DNA from: Tenacibaculum gallaicum
GTDB taxonomy: Bacteria > Bacteroidota > Bacteroidia > Flavobacteriales > Flavobacteriaceae
Assembly (NCBI RefSeq): GCF_003387615.1
Contig: NZ_QUNS01000002.1
Coordinates: forward strand, 310,001-374,000
DNA length: 64,000 nt
Direction of reading: 5' to 3'
Of this stretch, positions 56,972-64,000 are shown piece by piece (positions within the stretch are counted from its first letter, which is position 1; each line of letters starts with the position of its first letter). The notes below the pieces were generated by a model. That model saw only the letters and a program-made list of their open reading frames with translations, had not been told where the DNA came from and did no database searches. The translations under genes and the position numbers were made by a program.

Positions 56972-59900
56972 TTATTCTAAGCTAAATTGCTTGGTTTCTT
57001 TAAAAGGAGATAAATCTATTTTTTCAACTTTAACTTTATATTCTTTCCAATCTTTATCAAAGAAAGCATTGGTTTTTTCTAATGCAGGCTTTAACGCTTC
57101 TTTTAATTGAATAATTAACTGTTTTTCTGTAGAAGTTTGTTCTCCAAATCTACTATTAACGTATCTGCGAGCTATTCCTAAACGTTGCGTAACATTCATT
57201 TCAGGGTTTCGTGTAATACCCTGTCTTTTGTCTACCTTACCTAAATAAACAGCTAAAAGTGTATCTATTTTCTGAACAATATCTTTAGAGTCTTTAATTG
57301 ATTCTTTGTAAAGTTTTTTGTCTTTTTTAGATAGTTTTTGATTGAAATTGTTTGCAATATTTTTACTTTCAACCAACTGTTTTACCACATCAGCTATGAT
57401 TTTTTGTTGAGATTCTAAGCCTTTAGCTGTTGTATATTTTTGATCGATTGCGTTTTGAGAAATACGAAGTCTAGGATCAAACTTTACAGTAATATTTTTT
57501 TCTGATGTTTGGTTACCAAACGTAGCTTTTATTCTGTAAGTACCAGGTTTTACTTGTACCCCCCTAGGTTCTCTTTTTTGTTTTCTGATAGTTCTAGAAG
57601 GTCGAGTAACACCTTTTTCACTCATAAACCAAACACCTTTGTGAATTCCGTTTTCTTTAGGAGTTTTTCTTTTAATAGTTCGAATAAGTCTGTTACTATC
57701 AAAAACTTCAAACTTTATAGAATCCCATTTTATTGTATTCTCATCTTCTTTTTTGATAGTTTTTTTACCTTTTCCTTCAGGTTTTTTTGCCGATTTTGGT
57801 TTATTCACATAAAACTGAACTAAAGCACCACGACCTTTGTTAGTTCCATTAAACATAGCATCAGCACCAAATCGACTACCAGTAGGTTGTTGATACGCTG
57901 CCTGATACGCTGTTGGTGGTGTGAATAACTCAATGTTTTTGGTAAGAATATTTTTGTCTTTAGCTAAGGCTCTTAATGGACGAATATCATCTAATATCCA
58001 AGCTGCTCTACCAAAAGTACCAATAACTAAATCGTGTTCTCTAGGGTGAATTACTAAATCTTTTACAGGAACGGTAGGGAAACCCTCAGTCCATTTCGTC
58101 CATTTTTTTCCTGCGTTTAAAGAAATATATAAACCATCATCAGTTCCTAAGAATAGTAAATTAGGTTCTATAGGGTCTTCAATAATACATTGTGTAAAGC
58201 TTCTTACGTCATTTTCATCAACAATACGTTCCCAAGTTGTTCCATAATCTTTAGTTCTGTAAGCATAAGGTTTATAGTTAAAACGACGATAATCGTTAGC
58301 AACTAGTAAGGCTTCTCCTTTATTTTTGTTGGATGCTTTTATTTGCGTAATCCAACTGTTTTCTGGTAATCCTTTTAGATTTTTGCCAACATTTGTCCAA
58401 GTTGTACCTCCATTTTTAGTAATATGTACTTGTCCATCATCAGTAGCAGCCCACAACATATCTTTTTCAATAGGAGATGGTTCAATAACTAAAATGGTAC
58501 AATGGTTTTCTGCACCGGTTGCATCCATGGTTAATCCACCGCTTTCAGACTGTTTGAGTTTACTTTTATCATTTGTAGTTAAGTCTGGAGAAATAACTTT
58601 CCATGTTAACCCTTTATCGGTTGATTTATGCACAAACTGACTTCCAAAATATAGTGTGGAATTATCAAAAGGATCAATATTGATAGCAGCATTCCAATTG
58701 AAGCGTAGTTTTACATCGGCATCCGGATGTGTTGGACGAACGGTATAATTATTACCTGTTTTGTAATCGTAACGAGATACATATCCTTGTTGACTCATAG
58801 ACCAGCCATAGCGCGAGTCGTCTTTATCCGGAATAACATCAAAACCATCACCAAAGCTAATTTCTTGCCAATACGAATTTCGTATTCCTTGTGCTTTCCA
58901 CACATAAGCAGGTCCTCTCCAAGAACCATTATCTTGCATACCACCATAAACGTTGTAAGGAAATTCATTATCAACATTAACATGATAAAATTGAGCTATT
59001 GGTAAATTACCAATAAATCGCCAAGTTTTACCTCCGTCTTTGGTAACGTTCATTCCACCGTCGTTTCCGTCAATCATGAATTTTCCGTTTTTTGAGTGAA
59101 TCCACCAAGCATGATGATCAGGGTGAATACCATTATCAACACCATACGCTGGCATGAGTTGTTTAAAGTTTTTTCCTCCATCAATAGAAACATTTACGTA
59201 CGTAAAAACAGTATATAGCTTATGTTCGTTTTGAGGATCTACATAAATTTCTGAATAATAGAACGGACGATTTCCGATGCCTTTTTTATCATTAATCTTT
59301 TTCCAAGAAAAACCGCCGTCTTCACTTTTATACAAAGCATTTTTCTTAGCTTCAACTAAAGCATACACAGTATTTGGGTTAGAAGGAGCGATTGCTACAC
59401 CAATTCTACCTAATTCACCTTTAGGGAAGCCTTCTTTTTCGGTAATTTTCTTCCAGTTTTCACCACCGTCATGGGTAATGTATAAACCACTTCCTTCACC
59501 TCCAGATTTAAAAAACCAAGGGTCACGTTTGTGTTCCCACATGGCTGCTATTAGTTTATTAGGATTGGATGGATCCATGATTAAATCAGCAGCACCAGTT
59601 TTGTTATTGTTGAATAAAATTTGTTTCCAAGTTTTACCACCGTCGGTAGTTTTATATACACCACGTTCTTTGTGCTCTCCCCAAGGAGAACCAATTGCGC
59701 CTACATAAACAATATCTGGATTGTTAGGGTGTATTACTACACGATGTATATGACGTGTTTTTTCTAACCCCATTGATTTCCATGACCTTCCACCGTCTAG
59801 AGATTTGAAAATTCCGTAACCTCCATTTAAACTATTACGTGGGTTTCCTTCACCAGTTCCAGCCCAAATTACGCTAGGATTGGATTGTTGTATAGCTAAA

Positions 59901-60166
59901 GCACCAATAGAAGCAGTTACTTGTTTGTCAAAAATAGGTTCCCATTTAATACCCCCTGAAGTAGATTTCCAAATACCTCCTGAAGCTGTACCAACAAACA
60001 TAATGTCAGGGTTGGATTCTACGACGTCAATAGCAGTAACACGTCCGCTCATACCACCAGGACCAATGTTTCTTGGTTTCATGTTTTTGACTAAATCCAT
60101 TGAGAATTCTTGAGAAAAAACAGTGCAAGAGAAGGTTATAAACAGTAGATAAAAAAGGTTTTTCAT
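56972..60166 (-). CDS. large Asp-box (BNR/sortilin-like) beta-propeller protein
   Basis: 1064 aa from ATG 60166; an earlier in-frame ATG would add 19 residues of non-signal sequence. Sec signal to ~residue 19 (TVFSQ). At least ten Asp-box-like blades are visible, e.g. SLDGGRSW, TTDGGKTWK, THDGGENW, SEDGGFSW, TKDGGKTW, TKNGGTTW. Two VPS10/sortilin-type propellers are suggested. A C-terminal K/E-rich helical region (~residues 820-1064) follows. These proteins are exported in Bacteroidota; no ligand known. The S9 peptidase gene is next in the same direction (45-nt gap). Confidence 0.9.
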   Translation of the reverse strand: MKNLFYLLFITFSCTVFSQEFSMDLVKNMKPRNIGPGGMSGRVTAIDVVESNPDIMFVGTASGGIWKSTSGGIKWEPIFDKQVTASIGALAIQQSNPSVIWAGTGEGNPRNSLNGGYGIFKSLDGGRSWKSMGLEKTRHIHRVVIHPNNPDIVYVGAIGSPWGEHKERGVYKTTDGGKTWKQILFNNNKTGAADLIMDPSNPNKLIAAMWEHKRDPWFFKSGGEGSGLYITHDGGENWKKITEKEGFPKGELGRIGVAIAPSNPNTVYALVEAKKNALYKSEDGGFSWKKINDKKGIGNRPFYYSEIYVDPQNEHKLYTVFTYVNVSIDGGKNFKQLMPAYGVDNGIHPDHHAWWIHSKNGKFMIDGNDGGMNVTKDGGKTWRFIGNLPIAQFYHVNVDNEFPYNVYGGMQDNGSWRGPAYVWKAQGIRNSYWQEISFGDGFDVIPDKDDSRYGWSMSQQGYVSRYDYKTGNNYTVRPTHPDADVKLRFNWNAAINIDPFDNSTLYFGSQFVHKSTDKGLTWKVISPDLTTNDKSKLKQSESGGLTMDATGAENHCTILVIEPSPIEKDMLWAATDDGQVHITKNGGTTWTNVGKNLKGLPENSWITQIKASNKNKGEALLVANDYRRFNYKPYAYRTKDYGTTWERIVDENDVRSFTQCIIEDPIEPNLLFLGTDDGLYISLNAGKKWTKWTEGFPTVPVKDLVIHPREHDLVIGTFGRAAWILDDIRPLRALAKDKNILTKNIELFTPPTAYQAAYQQPTGSRFGADAMFNGTNKGRGALVQFYVNKPKSAKKPEGKGKKTIKKEDENTIKWDSIKFEVFDSNRLIRTIKRKTPKENGIHKGVWFMSEKGVTRPSRTIRKQKREPRGVQVKPGTYRIKATFGNQTSEKNITVKFDPRLRISQNAIDQKYTTAKGLESQQKIIADVVKQLVESKNIANNFNQKLSKKDKKLYKESIKDSKDIVQKIDTLLAVYLGKVDKRQGITRNPEMNVTQRLGIARRYVNSRFGEQTSTEKQLIIQLKEALKPALEKTNAFFDKDWKEYKVKVEKIDLSPFKETKQFSLE

Positions 60167-60212
60167 AATGGTTAGTTGCTTGTAATTTAAGTTTGTACAA
60201 TGTACAAAATAG

Positions 60213-60239
60213 AAAACGCCCAATAAAATTGGACGTTTT
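60213..60239 (-). terminator. intrinsic terminator after the RHH gene
   Basis: AAAACGCCCAAT (60213-60224) pairs with ATTGGACGTTTT (60228-60239) with one mismatch. On the minus strand the right arm runs into TTTTCTATTTTG. It lies between the small RHH gene and the Asp-box gene. Confidence 0.7.
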
Positions 60240-60265
60240 TTTTAACAAGTTCTTAAGATTTGTTG

Positions 60266-60430
60266 TTATTCTTCTTTCTTTTTTGGTTCCCTTTTGGCTT
60301 CTTTAAGTGTTTGCATAAGCATCCATTCAATCTGCCCATTGGTAGATCGAAACTCATCAGAAGCCCATTTTTCAATGGCTTTTAACATTTCTTCATTAAT
60401 GCGGAGTGCAAAAGCTTTCTTCTTTGCCAT
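60266..60430 (-). CDS. small ribbon-helix-helix (Arc-like) DNA-binding protein
   Basis: 54 aa: MAKKKAFALRINEEMLKAIE then KWASDEFRSTNGQIEWMLMQ and a lysine/glutamate-rich tail. The strand AFALR followed by two helices separated by the STNGQ turn is the Arc/MetJ fold, in which the strand reads DNA as a dimer. Similar short RHH proteins are seen next to SPFH genes in Bacteroidota. 138 nt below the last gene of the SPFH operon in the same direction; may be part of it. Confidence 0.8.
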   Translation of the reverse strand: MAKKKAFALRINEEMLKAIEKWASDEFRSTNGQIEWMLMQTLKEAKREPKKKEE

Positions 60431-60568
60431 GTTGTGTTTTTAATAGTGTTTTTTGAAACGCAAAAAATGGTTACAAAAATACAATTTCAAATTTCTTTTT
60501 AATTTATAGTAAAGAGATTATAAAGGTTAAAATATATACTATGGTAATAGTTATTACTTGTATCATCG

Positions 60569-61069
60569 TTAGTTGATTTTGTATTGGTAGTTTTCTAATA
60601 CACGTTTAACTTCTTGTTCTTTTTTAGTTCCTATCAATAATTTTTTACCACTTTTCAATTCTAGTTGAATGCCAATGTTTCCAGAAATATTTATAGCTGT
60701 TCCTTTTTCTTTATTCCAAAGAAAACCGCCTTTTAAACCCCAACCGCCATATTCGCTAATAGGTTCGTATTTTCTAATATGTATTTTATTAATTTCTATC
60801 CAAGTAATTTTTCTCATTGAAAGGTGAAACGGGAAAAACTGGTAATGAATTCCAATTTCATCTATTCTAGTTGTTAATTTAAAGAAGAATATAAACGTAA
60901 TAGATAAGGTGATACCAAGTAGCGTTATTATAAACTCGGTTGAGCTCATGGTTGAACTTTCTTTCATATATTCTTTTATAATAAGGGTAATAGAAACAAT
61001 TATACTTATTGTCATAAGAATAATTAACCATGATTGTGTAAACCGTTGTTCTTCTTTAAAAATTTTCAT
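60569..61069 (-). CDS. membrane protein with two TM segments and a PH-like C-terminal domain
   Basis: 166 aa. Two hydrophobic helices at residues ~13-31 and ~45-63. The C-terminal ~100 residues alternate strands (IDEIGIHYQFFPFHLSMRKI, GTAINISGNIGIQLELKSGK) and end in a helix (KKEQEVKRVLENYQ), a pattern like PH-like domains of bacterial membrane proteins. I do not recognise the family. One base after the DUF4177-like gene, so cotranscribed with it. Confidence 0.75.
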   Translation of the reverse strand: MKIFKEEQRFTQSWLIILMTISIIVSITLIIKEYMKESSTMSSTEFIITLLGITLSITFIFFFKLTTRIDEIGIHYQFFPFHLSMRKITWIEINKIHIRKYEPISEYGGWGLKGGFLWNKEKGTAINISGNIGIQLELKSGKKLLIGTKKEQEVKRVLENYQYKIN

Positions 61070-61070
61070 T

Positions 61071-61238
61071 TTATCGGTTTTTATCTCTTTCTAAAATAAC
61101 TTCAATATTACCATCACTTACTTGATAAGTACTGGTAACTCGCCAACCTTGTTTAGCATAATTATTAATTTCATCTTCAAATTTTTGTCTTCCGTTAGAC
61201 CAACTAAATTTTCGATGTATAATCTTGTATTCTTTCAT
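61071..61238 (-). CDS. 55-aa DUF4177-like protein
   Basis: MKEYKIIHRKFSWSNGRQKF then EDEINNYAKQGWRVTSTYQV and a charged end. The pattern (an N-terminal strand YKIIH, a helix, GWRVTS as a second strand, VILER as a third) matches small DUF4177-type domains. One base separates it from the genes on either side, so it is the second small gene of the SPFH operon. Function unknown. Confidence 0.7.
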   Translation of the reverse strand: MKEYKIIHRKFSWSNGRQKFEDEINNYAKQGWRVTSTYQVSDGNIEVILERDKNR

Positions 61239-61239
61239 T

Positions 61240-61407
61240 TTATTTATCTTTATTAGTGTTCATAGTCAACCCAATAGCTGCTCCAATCGCTATTCCTGTT
61301 GAAATTCCAATAGCAATATTGTTTAAAGCAATTCCTAATGCTGTACCTATTGCTAAACCTACAGTAGTTCCTAAAATAATTTTATTTTCTTTATTCTTTT
61401 TTTTCAT
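61240..61407 (-). CDS. 55-aa membrane peptide with two glycine zippers
   Basis: Lysine-rich start (MKKKNKENK), then two hydrophobic helices with glycine at every fourth position: G13, G17, G21, G25 and, after the N29-N30 turn, G34, G38, G42, G46. Such GxxxG runs pack helices tightly in membranes. It starts 3 nt after the SPFH stop, so the coupling with SPFH is strong. Function unknown; a scaffold or pore-forming subunit is conceivable. Confidence 0.75.
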   Translation of the reverse strand: MKKKNKENKIILGTTVGLAIGTALGIALNNIAIGISTGIAIGAAIGLTMNTNKDK

Positions 61408-61410
61408 GTT

Positions 61411-62271
61411 TTAATGATTTAAGGTTCCTGCATTTACGACTGGAGAAGCTTCTTTGTCTCCACATAAAATAACTAATAAGTTACTAACCATAGCAGCTTT
61501 GCGTTCTTCGTCTAAATCAACAATCTCTTTTTTACTTAATTCTTCTAAAGCCATATCTACCATATCAACAGCTCCTTGTACAATTTTATGACGCGCAGCA
61601 ACAATAGCTGTTGCTTGTTGGCGTTTTAACATCGCACTTGCAATTTCTTGAGCATAGGCTAAATAACCAATTCGCGCTTCTAAAACCTCTATACCTGCAA
61701 TGGCTAATCGCTCTTCCAATTCTTTTTCTAAAGCTTCACTTACTTCATTAACGCTTGAGCGTAGTGTGATATCTTCTTCGTGTCCTTCATCAGCAAAGTT
61801 ATCGTATGGATACATGCTGGCTAATTTTCGTACAGCAGCGTCTGTTTGTACACGAACAAAGTTTTCATAATTATCTACATCAAAAGCGGCTCTGTAGGTT
61901 TCAGTAACCCTCCAAACCAAAATGGTACTAATCATTACTGGGTTACCAAGTTTATCATTAACCTTTAAACGCTCACTATCAAAATTACTAGCTCTTAACG
62001 AAACAGTTTTCTTTTTGTATAAAGGATTAGCCCAATACAATCCATTTTGTTTTACTGTACCTACATACTTTCCAAAGAATAATAAGACTTTAGAGGAGTT
62101 AGGGTTTACTAAAATAAAACCTAAAGCTAGTATCAAAGCAAGAATGCTAATAGGTAAATAAACTGGGGTCTCGTTTTTTATAGATAGAATAATTCCTGTA
62201 ATAAAAAGAATAAGAACTATAAAAAACATTACATATCCGTTTGCTGGTTTGATGATTTTTTCTGCTTTCAT
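61411..62271 (-). CDS. SPFH/stomatin-like membrane protein
   Basis: 286 aa. Two hydrophobic segments at residues ~12-30 and ~38-55, then an SPFH domain (VLLFFGKYVGTVKQNGLYWA, NPVMISTILVWRVTETYRA, FVRVQTDAAVRKLASMYPYD) and a helical tail (AIVAARHKIVQGAVDMVDMA). SPFH proteins form oligomeric rings and microdomains. First gene of a four-gene operon with the glycine-zipper peptide, DUF4177-like protein and PH-like membrane protein, probably with the RHH protein. Preceded by a TATCTTTG promoter. Confidence 0.92.
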   Translation of the reverse strand: MKAEKIIKPANGYVMFFIVLILFITGIILSIKNETPVYLPISILALILALGFILVNPNSSKVLLFFGKYVGTVKQNGLYWANPLYKKKTVSLRASNFDSERLKVNDKLGNPVMISTILVWRVTETYRAAFDVDNYENFVRVQTDAAVRKLASMYPYDNFADEGHEEDITLRSSVNEVSEALEKELEERLAIAGIEVLEARIGYLAYAQEIASAMLKRQQATAIVAARHKIVQGAVDMVDMALEELSKKEIVDLDEERKAAMVSNLLVILCGDKEASPVVNAGTLNH

Positions 62272-62307
62272 GTTTGTTTTATTTGAATTGATATTAAAAT
62301 GATATCA

Positions 62308-62339
62308 CAAAGATATAAATTAAATTTTGATATTTCCAA
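62308..62339 (-). promoter_or_regulatory. promoter of the SPFH operon
   Basis: On the minus strand TTG (62339-62337), 21 nt, TATCTTTG (62315-62308), 37 nt before the SPFH start. The spacing is at the long end of what is accepted for this phylum. Confidence 0.55.
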
Positions 62340-62393
62340 ATTTTTGAGCAAATATTTTATAATTTAGCACTTGATTTTTAACATATAACATTC

Positions 62394-63182
62394 ATGAGAA
62401 CAAATTTTTTAATAGTAATAACTACTTTGTTAGTAAGTGTTTCATCTATAGCAAATAATGAAGATGTATGGGGACCAACAGGACACAGAGCTACAGGAAA
62501 AATAGCTGAGAAACACTTAACAAAAAAAGCTAAAAGGAAAATAGAAAAATTACTACAAGGTGAAAGTTTAGCATTTGTATCCACTTATGCTGACGAAATA
62601 AAATCTGATAGAAAAAAATATGGGAAGTTTTATACTTGGCATTATGTAAATATGCCATTAGATGCTCGTTATGAAGAAACCGAGAAGAATCCAAAAGGAG
62701 ATATGATTACAGGTATAGTGCAATGTATGAAAGTCTTAAAGGATGAAAATAGTTCAACAGAGGATAAGCGTTTTTATTTAAAGATGTTAGTGCACTTAGT
62801 AGGTGATTTACATCAACCTATGCATGTTGGACAAAAAGAAGATTTAGGAGGCAATAAAATTCAAGTTCAATGGCATGGAAAAGGTTCTAACTTACACAGA
62901 GTATGGGATGAGGATTTAATTAATAAGTGGGATATGAGTTATGTTGAACTTGCTGATAATGCTAGAGATTTATCTAAAGAACAAGTTAAACTAATTCAAA
63001 AAGGGAGTGTTGTAGATTGGTTGCATGATACACATAAAATTACTAAAGAAATATATAAGTCAGCTGAGGTAGGAGAGAATTTACGCTATCGTTACTCGTA
63101 TGTATATTTTCCTGTAGTTAGGGAACAGTTACAAAAAGGAGGTTTACGTTTAGCTAAATTACTGAATGAAATTTTTTGTTAG
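62394..63182 (+). CDS. S1/P1-family zinc nuclease
   Basis: 262 aa. Signal peptide, then mature protein starting near W26 (DVWGPTGHRATGKIAEKHL); in this family the N-terminal Trp coordinates zinc with H31. Further ligands in STYADEIKSD, FYTWHYVNMP, HLVGDLHQPMHVG and NLHRVWDEDL complete the trinuclear zinc site. Degrades single-stranded DNA/RNA, probably for nutrition in the periplasm or medium. Single gene with its own terminator. Confidence 0.93.
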   Translation: MRTNFLIVITTLLVSVSSIANNEDVWGPTGHRATGKIAEKHLTKKAKRKIEKLLQGESLAFVSTYADEIKSDRKKYGKFYTWHYVNMPLDARYEETEKNPKGDMITGIVQCMKVLKDENSSTEDKRFYLKMLVHLVGDLHQPMHVGQKEDLGGNKIQVQWHGKGSNLHRVWDEDLINKWDMSYVELADNARDLSKEQVKLIQKGSVVDWLHDTHKITKEIYKSAEVGENLRYRYSYVYFPVVREQLQKGGLRLAKLLNEIFC

Positions 63183-63208
63183 TACAACAAATAAAAAATA
63201 ATAAGAAG

Positions 63209-63239
63209 AGCTCGGAAATTGTATTTCCGAGCTTTTTTT
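63209..63239 (+). terminator. intrinsic terminator after the nuclease gene
   Basis: AGCTCGGAAAT (63209-63219) pairs with ATTTCCGAGCT (63223-63233), 3-nt loop, then T7. Confidence 0.88.
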
Positions 63240-63310
63240 CTTGTTAATATTTAGTTAATTCTATCTTTTTAATATGATAAACAGTTAATTTTGAGAGAAA
63301 TCATTTTAAA

Positions 63311-63811
63311 ATGCTTAGAAATAAATACTTGCTCATATTTATATTAATTGCTGTTTTCAGCGGATCAATAGCAAAAGCTCAGGTTAAAAACAGTAAGATA
63401 ACTACATTAAATTACGAAGAATTAAAACCATTTTTACATAAAAATAATGATAAAACTTATGTAGTTAATTTTTGGGCTACGTGGTGTATGCCCTGTGTAA
63501 AAGAATTACCAGCTTTTGAAAAACTTTATCAAAAATATAAAAATAAAGATGTTGAGGTTGTTTTGGTAAGTTTGGATTTTTCTAAGCAAATAGAAACGAA
63601 TCTTATACCATTTATACAAAAGAAAAAATTACAATCTAAAATACTTCATTTTGAAGATTCAAATGAACAATTTTGGATACCTGATATTGCTAAAAATTGG
63701 TCTGGAGCTATACCAGCTACGTTGATTTACAATTCCAACAAAAGAAAATTTTATGAACGAACTTTTAGCTATAAAGAGTTACAAAACGAATTACAAACCT
63801 TTTTAAACTAA
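63311..63811 (+). CDS. TlpA-like thioredoxin-fold protein
   Basis: 166 aa. Signal peptide to about residue 24 (IAKAQ). Thioredoxin core with the active-site WCMPC (C59, C62) in NFWATWCMPCVKELPAF and the cis-proline region GAIPATLIYN. Probably a periplasmic disulfide reductase of the TlpA/ResA type. 7 nt before a second thioredoxin-fold gene, so a pair. TAATTTTG at 63286-63293 may be its -7 box. Confidence 0.9.
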   Translation: MLRNKYLLIFILIAVFSGSIAKAQVKNSKITTLNYEELKPFLHKNNDKTYVVNFWATWCMPCVKELPAFEKLYQKYKNKDVEVVLVSLDFSKQIETNLIPFIQKKKLQSKILHFEDSNEQFWIPDIAKNWSGAIPATLIYNSNKRKFYERTFSYKELQNELQTFLN

Positions 63812-63818
63812 ATAATTT

Positions 63819-64000
63819 ATGAAGACATTTAAAATAATACTAATGTTATTGGTAGTTGCAACAATTTCAGCATTTACTAATGATAACTCCAGAGGTTATA
63901 AAGTAGGAGATGAAGCTTCGGACTTTGCATTAAAAAATATAGATGGTAAAATGGTTTCCTTAGCAGATTATAAAGAAGCGAAAGGGTTTATTGTCGTTTT
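63819..64000 (+). CDS. thioredoxin/peroxiredoxin-like exported protein (partial, C-terminus outside window)
   Basis: First 60 codons only: signal peptide MKTFKIILMLLVVATISAFT, then GYKVGDEASDFALKNIDGKM and the SLADYKEAKGFIVVF strand that usually precedes the active-site cysteine of AhpC/TSA-type proteins. Active-site residues lie past the right edge. Seven nt after the TlpA-like gene, so the two are likely one operon with linked redox functions. Confidence 0.85.
   Translation, partial: MKTFKIILMLLVVATISAFTNDNSRGYKVGDEASDFALKNIDGKMVSLADYKEAKGFIVV

Noticed and set aside
59277..59708. Long plus-strand frames inside the Asp-box gene, e.g. 143 codons
   Set aside because: They are antisense shadows without signal peptide or family resemblance; the minus frame codes for a clear propeller protein.

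Overview
The window is AT-rich DNA from a member of the Bacteroidota, most likely the family Flavobacteriaceae (Tenacibaculum/Polaribacter-like; this placement is inferred from protein resemblance and gene order, not from a search). The supporting signs are SusC/SusD outer-membrane pairs, promoters of the Bacteroidota type (TTG, 18-21 nt, TAnnTTTG), almost no Shine-Dalgarno sequences before start codons, a zinc-free L36, and the order str-S10-spc-alpha ribosomal genes, carA, eno, gltA. I recognise no rRNA, tRNA, CRISPR array or replication origin.

Layout. 1-7433 (minus): a SusC-SusD pair with a terminator, followed by a second SusC gene that runs off the left edge. 7700-25460 (plus): 31 genes for ribosomal proteins and their partners (rpsL to rplQ, with fusA, secY, infA, rpoA). 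Terminators, Bacteroidota promoters and structured leaders divide it before rplC, rpsH, rpsD and rplQ. 25464-33018: carA, eno, a decayed surface-protein pseudogene, two lipoprotein genes (one a zinc peptidase), gltA and an arginase. 33050-33931 (minus): a small operon holding a clear cystatin-type protease inhibitor, a beta-rich protein of unknown family and a possible 34-aa peptide. 34036-41678: a TPP riboswitch followed by the full thiazole/pyrimidine thiamine operon thiS-thiC-thiE-like-thiD-thiE-thiG-thiH-thiF(rhodanese). 41677-44477 (minus): a cupin, an AraC regulator, CsaA and MeaB. 44578-49997: an ECF sigma factor/membrane partner/surface protein operon, cysS, yidD, lgt. 50056-60166 (mostly minus): a GH18-type lipoprotein, a badly decayed IS3-family transposase, a DUF4369 lipoprotein, a DUF819 carrier, a DUF2490 protein, an S9 peptidase and a large Asp-box (sortilin-like) repeat protein. 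60266-62271 (minus): a compact SPFH operon with three very small genes. 62394-64000 (plus): an S1/P1 nuclease and two thioredoxin-fold proteins, the last cut by the window edge.

How the parts work together. The centre is translation and central carbon metabolism. Around it lie envelope functions typical of this phylum: nutrient import (SusCD), lipoprotein maturation (Lgt), membrane insertion (YidD) and secreted peptidases or repeat proteins. The thiamine block is one riboswitch-controlled unit in which a rhodanese domain fused to ThiF probably supplies sulfur to ThiS.

Most worth a second look are: two back-to-back perfect stem-loops inside the signal-peptide codons of both SusC genes, with differences only in the loops; the candidate ribosomal-protein leaders, including an intrinsic terminator in front of rplC; the cystatin operon; the SPFH operon with its double glycine-zipper peptide; and the IS3 relic. 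All functions are read from sequence by eye; no database search was run.
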